Source: Actinomycetota bacterium
GTDB lineage: Bacteria > Actinomycetota > Acidimicrobiia > Acidimicrobiales > Poriferisodalaceae
Length of the DNA stretch: 64,000 nt
Assembly: GCA_014238065.1 (NCBI GenBank)
Contig: JABABU010000031.1
Location: forward strand, 51,373-115,372
Direction: 5' to 3'
The notes under the pieces were generated by a model. It was not told the origin of the DNA. It saw only the letters and a program-made list of their open reading frames with translations, and searched no databases. Below are positions 1 to 8,478 of this stretch, piece by piece; the stretch's first letter is position 1; every line of letters begins with the position of its first letter. The translations under genes were made by a program, and so were the position numbers.

Positions 1-1104
1 GTCGTCGAAATGGATCTCGTGCTGGTCGCCGGATTCGAGGTCGAGCACCGCGATGGTCGGCACGTTGTTCTGTCGTCTGGTGATGACGAGGTGAGACGCA
101 AATGCTTCGACATCGGTGAGACGCACGCCATCGGCCGCGGCAATGATCTGCTCACTCTCGGCGATCGACGGCGAGTCGATCGATGTTGCGACTAGCCGAA
201 AATCGGGGGCATCATCGTTCGTCACGATGAGGAGACGATCCGGCCCACCTGGCAACACCTGGTGTTCGACCTTGTACTCGTGGCCGGTGACTCGACCCAG
301 CACCAGGCGAGGCTGGCCCTCAGGATCGTCGGCGTCGATCAGGTACATCTCTGAAGTCGTCGACGACTCTGTGGCCACGACGATGAACCGTTCGCTTCTC
401 GTGCCGCCGAGGCCGACCCAGAATTGCCCGTCGTCCTCCTGATAGAGAAGCTCGTCGGACTCGACCGGAGTCCCGAGGGTGTGCCTCATCACCCGATGTG
501 GTCGATGGGTCTCATCGGGCAGCAGGTAGTGGATCGTCGCGTTGTCGTTCGACCACGCGAGGCCGTAACTGATGTCGGCGACCGTGTCTGCCAAGTCGTC
601 GCCTGTTGCAAGATCCTTGATCCGGAGTTCGTAGTACTCGTCGCCATCGAGGTCGACGCTGTACGCCATGAGTCGATGATCCGGACTCACCGCAAGATCG
701 CCCACGGCGAGGTACTGGCTCGATCCTGCGAGTTCGTTCTCGTCGAGAATCACCTGTTCGACGTCACTCGGCGCACCGTTCTCGTCACGACGACGAACGT
801 GAACTGGGTACTGTCGGCCCTCGATCGTCTTGGCTTGATACCACCAGTCGTCCTTGCGAACCGGAACCGACATGTCGGTCTCGAGGATTCGGCCCTTGAT
901 CTCCTCGAACAATTCGGTCGGAAGCTCGCCCCACGCCTCGACCGCGGCGCTCGTATGAACGTTTTCCGCCTCGAGGTACGCGATGACCTCAGCATCTTCC
1001 CTGTTCCGCATCCAGAAGTACGGGTCAGCGACTTCGGTACCATGAACCGACCGCGTGTGGTCGCGTCGCGGCGCGACCGGCGGACTCGGAAGCTGTTCAG
1101 TCAT
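1..1104 (-). CDS. Prolyl oligopeptidase family (S9A / oligopeptidase B-like) serine peptidase, N-terminal part
   Basis: The minus strand is open from an ATG at 1104 to the window edge, giving the first 368 residues of a longer protein. It opens with a Pro-rich stretch and then DPYFWMRNREDAEVIAYLEA, the N-terminal signature of S9A peptidases of the protease II (PtrB) type. The rest reads as the seven-bladed propeller that gates the active site, with blade-like segments such as YSVDLDGDEYYELRIKDL and SYGLAWSNDN. The catalytic alpha/beta hydrolase domain, with the Ser-Asp-His triad, lies beyond the left edge, so activity cannot be checked. Family members cleave short peptides after basic or prolyl residues in the cytosol. 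Divergent from the gamma-carbonic anhydrase gene. Family call firm; subfamily (PtrB versus prolyl endopeptidase) less so. Confidence 0.85.
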   Translation of the reverse strand, partial: MTEQLPSPPVAPRRDHTRSVHGTEVADPYFWMRNREDAEVIAYLEAENVHTSAAVEAWGELPTELFEEIKGRILETDMSVPVRKDDWWYQAKTIEGRQYPVHVRRRDENGAPSDVEQVILDENELAGSSQYLAVGDLAVSPDHRLMAYSVDLDGDEYYELRIKDLATGDDLADTVADISYGLAWSNDNATIHYLLPDETHRPHRVMRHTLGTPVESDELLYQEDDGQFWVGLGGTRSERFIVVATESSTTSEMYLIDADDPEGQPRLVLGRVTGHEYKVEHQVLPGGPDRLLIVTNDDAPDFRLVATSIDSPSIAESEQIIAAADGVRLTDVEAFASHLVITRRQNNVPTIAVLDLESGDQHEIHFDD

Positions 1105-1177
1105 CCGCTGAACGGTACCGAGCGATCTATGGATCGATGTGAACCGCGGTGTGTGGTGTTGGGTACGGTTCAACGCC

Positions 1178-1699
1178 ATGGCGATCTACAGACTCGGTGA
1201 CCAGGTACCCCAGATCCACCCGCGGGCTTACGTTCATCCCGACGCCGTCGTGATCGGCGACGTCGTGATCGGTGACGAGTCGACCGTCTGGCCAAGCGCG
1301 GTACTTCGAGGTGACGACGGGTACATCCGCATTGGTGACCGAACCTCGATTCAGGACGGCAGCGTCATTCACACGACCGCGGAGATCCCCACTCTCGTCG
1401 GCAACGACTGCGTCGTCGGTCACCTGGTCCACCTTGAGGCGTGCACGATCATGGACGGTGCCCTCGTCGGGTCGAACTCAACTGTTCTTCACGAAGCCGT
1501 CGTGGGCAGCGGAGCACTCGTCGGCGCAAACGCGTTGGTACCAGGAGGAATGATCGTCCCCGAACGTGCAATGGCTCTCGGTGTTCCCGCAAAGATCCGC
1601 GAAGACGCGGTCGATGCGGACTTGCTCATCGTCCCCGGCAAAGACACCTATGTCGAACGGGGCCGCCGGTTTTTGGCAGAACTCGAACGAATCGATTGA
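1178..1699 (+). CDS. Gamma-class carbonic anhydrase-like hexapeptide-repeat protein
   Basis: A 173-residue left-handed beta-helix protein of the gamma-carbonic anhydrase/YrdA/PaaY group. Hexapeptide repeats (VVIGDV, VVIGDE, LVGSNS, LVGANA) run through most of the chain, and the family core RGDDGYIRIGDRTSIQDGSV is present. ATG 1178 is preferred over the upstream GTG 1139 because homology starts at MAIYRLGDQ and because TACGGT at 1164-1169 lies 8 bases before it, suggesting a leaderless transcript. Classical members bind zinc through three histidines on neighbouring subunits, two of them in VGHGAVLHG (spacing 5). Here the segment reads VGHLVHLEA, so the second position is Glu and a His sits two residues earlier. 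The metal site may therefore be altered and true carbonic anhydrase activity is uncertain. Confidence 0.88.
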   Translation: MAIYRLGDQVPQIHPRAYVHPDAVVIGDVVIGDESTVWPSAVLRGDDGYIRIGDRTSIQDGSVIHTTAEIPTLVGNDCVVGHLVHLEACTIMDGALVGSNSTVLHEAVVGSGALVGANALVPGGMIVPERAMALGVPAKIREDAVDADLLIVPGKDTYVERGRRFLAELERID

Positions 1700-1877
1700 T
1701 TTTCGAGCCCCGCTGGGTCGTGCCGGGCAGCGTCACTGCCGCGGCGAGGTACAACCGTTCGCGGGACAGCGACAGCCGTGTTCGCGGTTAGGGCCTCAGA
1801 CCGGTTACGTTCAATGCGATGGCTGAGTTTCCCCACGCTTCATCACATGTGGAGTCCCACATCGCCGACGTGGTGTC

Positions 1878-3761
1878 TTGACGGCTGCGAGTTCCAACTC
1901 AGGCCGACCAATTCCAACTGGCTCCCCGATCACCTTTGGCTCGGGCGCTCCTCTGCCGCGCCAGGGGCCACCCCCGGGGTTGACTGAACTCGATCTGACC
2001 AAGGAGCGCACCGGCACCGGTCTTCGTCTGCTCCGCCAGGCGATCGGTGAACATCGAAGAGGTATCGCGCTCGGTATGGCGGTGTCGATCCTCTGGACGT
2101 TGGCCAAGATCAGCGTTCCGCTGCTGATCCGGCAGGGCATCGATGACGGCATCAGAGGCGACGGGTCGCTGTTGCTGTGGAGCTTGCTCGTCGTCGCGGT
2201 GGGAGGGGTTTCGGCGATCTGCACCGGACTCCGTCGCTACGTCGCCTTCCGCAATGCCAGGGCGGTCGAAGCCGAGTTCCGCGATCGCGTCTATCAACAC
2301 ATCCAGAGGCTCCATTTTGCGTTCCATGACAGGATGCAGACAGGTCAGCTGATGAGTCGCGGCAATACCGATCTCCAGCAGTTCCAGAACTTCATCACCA
2401 TGCTGCCGGTCACTGCTGCAAACCTGATGACCGTCGTCGTCGCCGCTGTGATCCTCTTCTGGCTGAACTGGAGCCTTGCGACCCTCGCCCTCATGGGGCT
2501 GCCGTTGGCGAACTATTTCGGCCGACGTTTCGCGAAGAAACTTCACCCAGCCGTCATGGGAATCCAGGAAGAGTCGGCGCAGCTGGCGACTGTTGTTGAG
2601 GAAACCATCGCCGGCGTCAGGGTGGTCAAAGGCTTCGGCGCAGAGCAGATGCGCGCCGACGCGCTCGCCAAGGAAGCCGATGACGTCTATCTCAGGTCGC
2701 TCGAAGCCGCGAGCGCACGGGCGGCGCATCTTCCTGCGCTCGAGCTCGTGCCGAACATCGGGCTCATCGCCGTGCTCGGCTATGGCGGCCACCAGGTGCT
2801 GAACGGCACCCTCGAAGTCGGCGAACTCGTGCTGTTCAACATCTATGTCGTGCTGTTGATCCAGCCTCTCAGGATGCTCGGAATGATGGTCGCCAATTAC
2901 CAGCGTGCTTCGGCGGCGGGGGAACGGCTCGCATCGGTGCTGGATACCGAGGTCGAAATCGTCGACCCCGATCAGCCAACACCGCTACCCGACGTCATGG
3001 AAGCGGGTGCTGTCACCTTCCGTGACGTCGACTTCGAGTACGAGCCGGGAGAGCCGGTGTTGCGTGGGTTCGATCTCGAGATCGCGGCAGGCGAATCAGT
3101 CGCCATCGTCGGTGCCACGGGAAGCGGAAAGTCGACGGTGGCGCGGTTGTTGCCACGGTTCTACGACATCGGGTCCGGCTCGATCGAACTTGACGGAGTG
3201 TTGGTGAACGAGGTTGCCCTCGACGAGTTACGAACGGCGATCGGCATCGTGTTCGAGGACACGTTCCTGTTCAGTTCGTCGGTTCGAGACAACATTGCCT
3301 TCGGCGTTCCGGATGCGAGTGACGAGGTCATCCGGCGCGCTGCACTGCTGGCAGGTGCCGCCGAGTTCATCGCAGAACTCCCTGACAGCTATGACACGGA
3401 ACTCGGTGAGCGAGGATTCTCGCTGTCTGGCGGCCAGCGTCAGCGGATCGCGATTGCGCGCGCCATCGCATCGGACCCTCGTGTTCTCGTCCTCGACGAT
3501 GCCACCTCCGCTGTGGACCCGACGAAGGAACACGAGATCAGGGACGCGCTCGGCGAGGTGATGCGTGACCGCACCACCATCGTGATCGCCCACAGGGCCG
3601 CCACGATTGCGCTGGCCGACAGAGTCGTGCTGCTCGATGAGGGCAGAGTCGCTGCCATGGGCACGCATGACGAACTCCTCGCCTCGAACGAGCGTTACCG
3701 GGAGGTTCTCGCGCAGGGTGCAGCGAAGCACGCCAAGGCTCATGACGAGGTTGTCGACTGA
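1878..3761 (+). CDS. ABC exporter half-transporter, subunit A (TMD-NBD, degenerate catalytic site)
   Basis: A 627-residue half-transporter: a membrane domain of about six helices (residues ~60-345) followed by a nucleotide-binding domain. Walker A is GATGSGKST (412-420), the signature is canonical LSGGQ (516-520), and Walker B ends LDD (540-541), so the catalytic Glu is replaced by Asp. The next gene overlaps by one base (TGATG) and has the complementary asymmetry, which is the hallmark of heterodimeric exporters such as TM287/288 and BmrCD. The likely role is export of lipids or hydrophobic compounds; substrate unknown. The start is a TTG at 1878 and is uncertain: TTG 1980 would remove a 34-residue Pro/Gly-rich leader. 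No clear ribosome binding site precedes either one. Confidence 0.93.
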   Translation: MTAASSNSGRPIPTGSPITFGSGAPLPRQGPPPGLTELDLTKERTGTGLRLLRQAIGEHRRGIALGMAVSILWTLAKISVPLLIRQGIDDGIRGDGSLLLWSLLVVAVGGVSAICTGLRRYVAFRNARAVEAEFRDRVYQHIQRLHFAFHDRMQTGQLMSRGNTDLQQFQNFITMLPVTAANLMTVVVAAVILFWLNWSLATLALMGLPLANYFGRRFAKKLHPAVMGIQEESAQLATVVEETIAGVRVVKGFGAEQMRADALAKEADDVYLRSLEAASARAAHLPALELVPNIGLIAVLGYGGHQVLNGTLEVGELVLFNIYVVLLIQPLRMLGMMVANYQRASAAGERLASVLDTEVEIVDPDQPTPLPDVMEAGAVTFRDVDFEYEPGEPVLRGFDLEIAAGESVAIVGATGSGKSTVARLLPRFYDIGSGSIELDGVLVNEVALDELRTAIGIVFEDTFLFSSSVRDNIAFGVPDASDEVIRRAALLAGAAEFIAELPDSYDTELGERGFSLSGGQRQRIAIARAIASDPRVLVLDDATSAVDPTKEHEIRDALGEVMRDRTTIVIAHRAATIALADRVVLLDEGRVAAMGTHDELLASNERYREVLAQGAAKHAKAHDEVVD

Positions 3762-5563
3762 TGGCTGGGTGGATGTCGGCTGGTGTCGATGAGGACAGCA
3801 AACTCGACAAAGGAGATGCGCAGAAGGTCGTGAAACGCACCGCTGCGCTGCTGCGGCCATATCGGGCACTGGTCATCCGAGCCGGCACGCTGCTCGTCGT
3901 GTGGACCGGACTTCTCGTGACGTTGCCGGTCCTGTTCGGCAAGGCCATCGACGCCATCGATCGTGGCGACTCCGCGGTTCTGAATCGATCGATCGTCGCT
4001 TATGTCGTCATCGCAGTCGCGAACTACTTCCTCTGGCGGTCGGCGATCATCTCCTTGGCTCGGGCCGGTGAGAAGTTCCTTCGCGATCTCCGTCGACGGG
4101 TATTCGACAAACTGCTGAACCTGTCGATGCCCTTCTACGACCGTGAGAAGGCCGGTGTCATCGTGTCGCGTATGACGAGCGACATCGATTCGCTCGCCGA
4201 ACTCGTCCAATTCGGTCTGCAGATGTTCCTCAGCAACATCCTGCTCTTGTTCGGCGTCGCGATAGTGCTTGCGATCTTGAGTTGGCAGCTGTTTCTCGTG
4301 TGTCTGGTCTCGGTGCCGCTCGTCACTATCGCCAGCCGCAAATTCCAACGCGACTCGAACGACGCGTACCTCAGGGTCCGAGATGGCATCGGCGCGACGT
4401 TGTCGAGCCTCCAGGAAGGCCTGGCCGGGGTCAGAGTCATCCAGTCCTACTCCAGGACGAAGATCGAGTCCGAGCGATTCCACGCCACCAACTATTCGCT
4501 TTTCCGTTCGCATATGAACTCCACCAGGATCGCGGCCTGGTACCTCCCGGTCGTCGATCTCGCTGGCATCACCACCACTGCCGTCGCCCTCGGCATCGGC
4601 GGTTGGATGGTGAACGACGGTCGACTCTCGCTCGGAACGGTGGTGACCTTCGTCCTGTTGCTCCAGAACCTCTTCGAGCCGGTGCAGCAGTTGAGCCAGT
4701 TGTTCAACATGGTGCAGAGCGCGGCAGCAGGGTTGAACAAGCTGTACTCGTTGCTGGACGAGGAGATCGAGGTTCCTGAAGCGGTTGCCCCAGTCGAACT
4801 TCCTTCCAGGGCTGACGTTCTGGTCACCGGAGTCGGTTTCTCGTACGCCACAGGGCCGCCCGTGCTCCGAGGCGTCGACCTCCACATCGGCATGGGAGAA
4901 AGGCTCGCGCTCGTGGGACCGACGGGCGCCGGCAAATCGACGTTGGCCAAGCTGATTGCTCGGCTCTATGACCCGACCGAGGGTTCCATCGAATATGGCG
5001 GTATCGATCTTCGGCTGGCATCGAGGGCTTCGCTGCGTGACCGAATCATCGTCGTGCCCCAGGAAGGCCACATTTTCGACGGCACGGTGCGCGACAACAT
5101 TCGCGTCGCGAGAGCGAGTGCTACTGACGAGGAGATCGACGACGCCCTTCATCGGATCGGCGTTCACCATCGATTTGTCGCACTACCTGAGGGCATTGAC
5201 ACTGAGGTCAGAGAGCGCGGCTCGAGGTTGTCGGCCGGCGAGCGCCAGTTGGTCTCGCTGGCACGAGCAGCGCTGGTCGATCCAGGTGTCCTCATCCTCG
5301 ACGAAGCGACCTCGTCGCTCGATCCTGGAACTGAGGCCGTCGTCGAAGCTGCGATGGACGTGTTGATGACGGACAGAACCACCATCGTCATCGCCCATCG
5401 GTTGTCGACCGCGGCGCGATGCGATCGAGTGGGCGTCGTCGATGCGGGCATGCTGGCCGAACTCGGAACGCACGACGATCTCGTCGGCCTTGGCGGCCGG
5501 TACACAGCTCTCTTCGCGGCGTGGCAGGGGGCGCAGGAACCGATCGGAAGCACCGGCCCCTGA
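3761..5563 (+). CDS. ABC exporter half-transporter, subunit B (TMD-NBD, intact catalytic Glu)
   Basis: A 600-residue partner of the preceding gene, with a TGATG overlap that points to translational coupling. The membrane domain spans about residues 35-320. The nucleotide-binding domain has Walker A GPTGAGKST (386-394), a non-canonical signature LSAGE (490-494) and a normal Walker B with LDE (514-515), then a usual H-loop (IVIAHRL). In the assembled heterodimer, the site formed by this subunit's Walker motifs and the partner's LSGGQ would be hydrolytic, and the opposite site (Asp541 of A plus LSAGE of B) degenerate. The fact that both defects fall on the same composite site supports a genuine heterodimer rather than two homodimers. 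Substrate cannot be read from sequence. Confidence 0.93.
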   Translation: MAGWMSAGVDEDSKLDKGDAQKVVKRTAALLRPYRALVIRAGTLLVVWTGLLVTLPVLFGKAIDAIDRGDSAVLNRSIVAYVVIAVANYFLWRSAIISLARAGEKFLRDLRRRVFDKLLNLSMPFYDREKAGVIVSRMTSDIDSLAELVQFGLQMFLSNILLLFGVAIVLAILSWQLFLVCLVSVPLVTIASRKFQRDSNDAYLRVRDGIGATLSSLQEGLAGVRVIQSYSRTKIESERFHATNYSLFRSHMNSTRIAAWYLPVVDLAGITTTAVALGIGGWMVNDGRLSLGTVVTFVLLLQNLFEPVQQLSQLFNMVQSAAAGLNKLYSLLDEEIEVPEAVAPVELPSRADVLVTGVGFSYATGPPVLRGVDLHIGMGERLALVGPTGAGKSTLAKLIARLYDPTEGSIEYGGIDLRLASRASLRDRIIVVPQEGHIFDGTVRDNIRVARASATDEEIDDALHRIGVHHRFVALPEGIDTEVRERGSRLSAGERQLVSLARAALVDPGVLILDEATSSLDPGTEAVVEAAMDVLMTDRTTIVIAHRLSTAARCDRVGVVDAGMLAELGTHDDLVGLGGRYTALFAAWQGAQEPIGSTGP

Positions 5564-5959
5564 TCGCTTCGGTCGAATCAGGCGCGGCCGACCGAGTTCT
5601 CGGACGACCTCACCGAACCCGGGGATGCTTCGCTGAGCGCGTTTCTCGCAAGTGAAGCTGTAGCAGGCGTGTGGAAGCGGGAACTCGTGGGATGTTCACA
5701 CCTCGTGTGGCAGCCTGCAGGAAGGTAGGCCTTCACTGTCGGTCCTCGTCTTCGAATCGACGCTTTCTGTGGCGGCCGGCGTCTAACCGACGGTTGTCAA
5801 CTCCGGGTAGGTCCTCGACGTCACCGCCATCATCAGTTGTGTTCGTATTCCGGTGGCGAGACGGTTGGGTGGACCGAGAACGAAAGTTGTGACACGGTCT
5901 CGGGCTGTCGCCCCGGCTCGCCAGACTCGCCGACCTGGATGACGCGAGGAGCCTCAGCC
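5564..5959. other. 396-bp intergenic stretch with a nested-helix segment
   Basis: No convincing gene: the short open frames here have no recognisable content. The notable part is 5651-5737, where AGTGAAG (5651-5657) pairs with CTTCACT (5731-5737), GCAGGC (5663-5668) pairs with GCCTGC (5713-5718) inside it, and CACAC (5697-5701) can pair either with GTGTG at 5669-5673 or with GTGTG at 5705-5709. This could be a small structured RNA or a 5' leader element of the downstream gene, but it matches no RNA family I know and could be chance. The rest (5740-5940) shows nothing I can interpret. Confidence 0.35.
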
Positions 5960-6940
5960 GTGCCGTCTATTCGCACCGAAATCACCGAGATCGCCACGGC
6001 GCTCGGGATGCTCGGCTACGACTCTGTCGAACGGGCAATGGTGCACCGACCCCGTGAACTTGACGACGTCGACGACGCGACCTGGGCTCGACTGAAGAAC
6101 GTGCACGACGATCCTCAGCACCGTCCCGATTTCGCCGGCGCCTTTCGCAACGGTGAGGTGTTCCTCCAAAGCGACGACGCACTTCGTGGCCGCAGACCGG
6201 CGCTGATCGAGTGGAAGGGCGGGCACAGAGCGCCAGGGGCAGAGACAGTTCCCGTCGATCTCAGGGTCGACCACGTTTTCTTGGTCTCGTGTAAGTACGC
6301 CAGCAGGATTCTGCTGAACTCGGCACCTGCCGCGCTGTTCGGAGGCGCTGACGGTGACTGGTACGGCCATGTCGCATCTTCGGAACATGAAGCGCTGTAT
6401 CGGGCGATCAGATCGAAGGGGTCGATCACCGAGCTGCCGTCGTTCGCATCCGATCTGGCCAAACATCACCGGTCGCTTGTTCGCGTTGTCGCAGAGGAGG
6501 TCTGGGATGGCGAGTGTCAGGAGCTCTACCTCTCGATGGCGCGTGAGGTCGGGCGTGCTTCGGCTTCGGCATGGCGCTCGACGCTCTCTTCCAAACGCGA
6601 GCGTGAATCGATGTTGTGGCGGCTGCTCAGAATCGGCTCTGCCCCGTACTTCGTCCTCGGGTCGTCACGCGACAGCGCCTTGCGGATCCGGGTGACGACG
6701 CCGTGGGACTGGCGTCGCCGCTTCGAGTTCCGGTCGTTCGAAGTGTGGGGCGATGAAGCTGGGCAGCCCCGCGTCGGTTGGAAAGCGGTTGTTCGTGACC
6801 ACGAACTCGGAACGGACGGCTCTGTCGACGGCCACGTCGAGGTGAGGTGGAGCCACGGACGATTCGGACAGCCACCCGAGGCAAAGGTGTACCTGGACAC
6901 CCCACACGATCGAGTGCCCGGCTATCTCCCGCTGACGTGA
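5960..6940 (+). CDS. Conserved hypothetical protein, possible PD-(D/E)xK-like core
   Basis: A 326-residue soluble protein I do not recognise. The GTG at 5960 is chosen because GAGGAG lies 8 bases upstream (5946-5951); ATG 5939 and GTG 5837 are in-frame alternatives that would add residues of poor coding character. A central block reads ALIEWKGG (about 81-88), then VDLRVDHVFLVSCKYAS (about 99-115). An acidic residue followed by a beta-strand ending in xxK resembles the metal-binding core of restriction-endonuclease-like folds, but the usual Glu is Ser in SCK, so this is only a suggestion. The C-terminal third is rich in Trp and Arg with beta-like character and ends GYLPLT. It stands alone between the ABC exporter and sufB. 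Function unknown. Confidence 0.7.
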   Translation: MPSIRTEITEIATALGMLGYDSVERAMVHRPRELDDVDDATWARLKNVHDDPQHRPDFAGAFRNGEVFLQSDDALRGRRPALIEWKGGHRAPGAETVPVDLRVDHVFLVSCKYASRILLNSAPAALFGGADGDWYGHVASSEHEALYRAIRSKGSITELPSFASDLAKHHRSLVRVVAEEVWDGECQELYLSMAREVGRASASAWRSTLSSKRERESMLWRLLRIGSAPYFVLGSSRDSALRIRVTTPWDWRRRFEFRSFEVWGDEAGQPRVGWKAVVRDHELGTDGSVDGHVEVRWSHGRFGQPPEAKVYLDTPHDRVPGYLPLT

Positions 6941-6989
6941 CGGAATTGACGTTGACCAGGCCCTTCTGCCTGGGAATCGGGCGTTCGAA

Positions 6990-7013
6990 TTGTTACTATC
7001 TACGTAGGAGTAA
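6990..7013. promoter_or_regulatory. Predicted Suf operator upstream of sufB
   Basis: Read on the minus strand this site is TTACTCCTA, then CGTAGA, then TAGTAACAA. It matches sites in front of sufD (19585-19608) and sufC2 (26563-26586) at 14 of 24 positions shared by all three: TTnCTCCTA, a G at position 11, TAG at positions 16-18 and a final AA. The core is an inverted repeat CCTA-N6-TAG. It lies 47 bases before the sufB ATG and overlaps TACTAT (6994-6999), a good -10 candidate for sufB, so binding would be expected to block or tune transcription. Regulator unknown. Confidence 0.6.
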
Positions 7014-7059
7014 TTCCTCGGGCAACACGGTGTGAAGCCTTGCATGCTGGAAGCGGAAG

Positions 7060-8457
7060 ATGACACAAGTCGATCTCGATCTCGGTAAGTACAAGCTCGG
7101 TTGGAGCGACGAAGAGGACTACGTCTACAAGCCACGCCGTGGCCTCGACGAGAACCTCATCAAAGAGATCTCGTGGATGAAGGGCGAGCCGGACTGGATG
7201 CGCGACTTCCGTCTGCGCTCCTATGAGATCTTCAAACGCAAGCCCATGCCCAACTGGGGCGGCGACATGTCGCAGATCTTCTTCGACGACATCTTCTATT
7301 ACATCAAGCCAACCGATCACCAGGTCGACGCGTGGGAAGAGCTCCCCGATTCGGTCAAGGACACGTACGAGAAGCTGGGTATCCCAGAGGCAGAGCGAAA
7401 GTACCTCGCTGGTGTCACGGCGCAGTACGAGTCAGAGGTCGTCTATCACAAGAATCGCGAGGATCTCGAAGCGCAGGGCGTGCTGTTCTGCGACATGGAC
7501 ACGGCGATCCGTGAGTATCCGGAGATGGTGCGTGCCTACTTCGGCACCATCATTCCTCCTGGTGACAACAAGTTTTCCGCCCTCAACTCTGCTATCTGGT
7601 CGGGCGGCTCGTTCATCTACGTGCCGCCAGGGGTCGAGGTCGAGATGCCGCTGCAGGCCTACTTCCGCATCAATGCCGAGAACATGGGCCAGTTCGAGCG
7701 CACCCTGATCATCGCGGACGAGGGCGCGAAGGTGCACTACATCGAGGGCTGCTCAGCCCCGGTGTACACCTCGGACTCGTTGCACTCGGCGGTTGTCGAA
7801 CTCGTCGCGAAGGATCACGGTCGCATCACATACACGACCATCCAGAACTGGTCGCCGAACGTGTTCAACCTCGTCACGAAACGTGCTGTCGCCCACGAGG
7901 GCGCACACGTGGAGTGGATCGACGGCAACATCGGCAGCCGCCTCACGATGAAGTATCCGGCGGTTTATCTGATGGGCCCCAAGGCCTCCGGCGAGGTCCT
8001 GTCGGTCGCGTACGCGGGTGCAGGTCAACATCAGGATGCCGGCGCCAAGATGGTGCACGTTGCTCCAGAGACGACCTCGAAGATCGTGTCGAAGTCGATC
8101 AGCAAGGACGCAGGGCGCACGACCTACCGGGGTCTCGTTCGCGTCGAAGAAGATGCTCATGACTGTAAGAGCCACGTGCAGTGCGATGCGCTCATCCTCG
8201 ACGACGAGTCGATCTCGGACACATACCCGTACATGGAGATCGGCACATCCGACGCAATCGTGGGGCACGAAGCGACGGTGTCACGCGTCGCCGATGAGCA
8301 GCTGTTCTACCTCCAGAGCCGCGGGCTCACCGAAGAGCAGGCCATGGGGATGGTCGTCAACGGCTTCATCGAGCCGGTGACCCGCACGCTGCCAATGGAA
8401 TACGCGGTCGAGTGGTCGCGCCTGATCGAGCTACAGATGGAAGGCTCCATCGGCTGA
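7060..8457 (+). CDS. sufB: Fe-S cluster assembly protein SufB
   Basis: A 465-residue SufB, the scaffold subunit of the SufBCD complex on which nascent Fe-S clusters form in the cytosol. It begins with the usual N-terminal region (GLDENLIKEISWMKGEPDWM) and has the beta-helix core with VPPGVEVEMPLQAYFRIN. The C-terminal segment carries the conserved Cys and acidic residues (AHDCKSHVQCDALIL, ISDTYPYMEI, GHEATVSRV). The length is normal. GGAAG motifs 3-12 bases upstream support ATG 7060. Unlike most actinobacteria, where sufB sits with sufD, sufC and sufS, this gene is alone, 11 kb from sufD. It is preceded by the operator shared with the other suf units, so it is probably co-regulated with them. 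It converges on the XRE regulator gene. Confidence 0.97.
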   Translation: MTQVDLDLGKYKLGWSDEEDYVYKPRRGLDENLIKEISWMKGEPDWMRDFRLRSYEIFKRKPMPNWGGDMSQIFFDDIFYYIKPTDHQVDAWEELPDSVKDTYEKLGIPEAERKYLAGVTAQYESEVVYHKNREDLEAQGVLFCDMDTAIREYPEMVRAYFGTIIPPGDNKFSALNSAIWSGGSFIYVPPGVEVEMPLQAYFRINAENMGQFERTLIIADEGAKVHYIEGCSAPVYTSDSLHSAVVELVAKDHGRITYTTIQNWSPNVFNLVTKRAVAHEGAHVEWIDGNIGSRLTMKYPAVYLMGPKASGEVLSVAYAGAGQHQDAGAKMVHVAPETTSKIVSKSISKDAGRTTYRGLVRVEEDAHDCKSHVQCDALILDDESISDTYPYMEIGTSDAIVGHEATVSRVADEQLFYLQSRGLTEEQAMGMVVNGFIEPVTRTLPMEYAVEWSRLIELQMEGSIG

Positions 8458-8478
8458 CGGTCGGGTACCTGACTCCGG

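Noticed and set aside
424..1200. 258-codon open frame on the plus strand
   Set aside because: Antisense to the oligopeptidase gene, whose minus-strand translation has clear S9A motifs.
3740..5170. 476-codon open frame on the minus strand
   Set aside because: Antisense to ABC subunit B; no recognisable product.
5750..5766. TTCGAAT flanked by GTC and CGAC, resembling a tRNA T-arm
   Set aside because: No acceptor, D or anticodon arms can be fitted around it, so it is not a tRNA.
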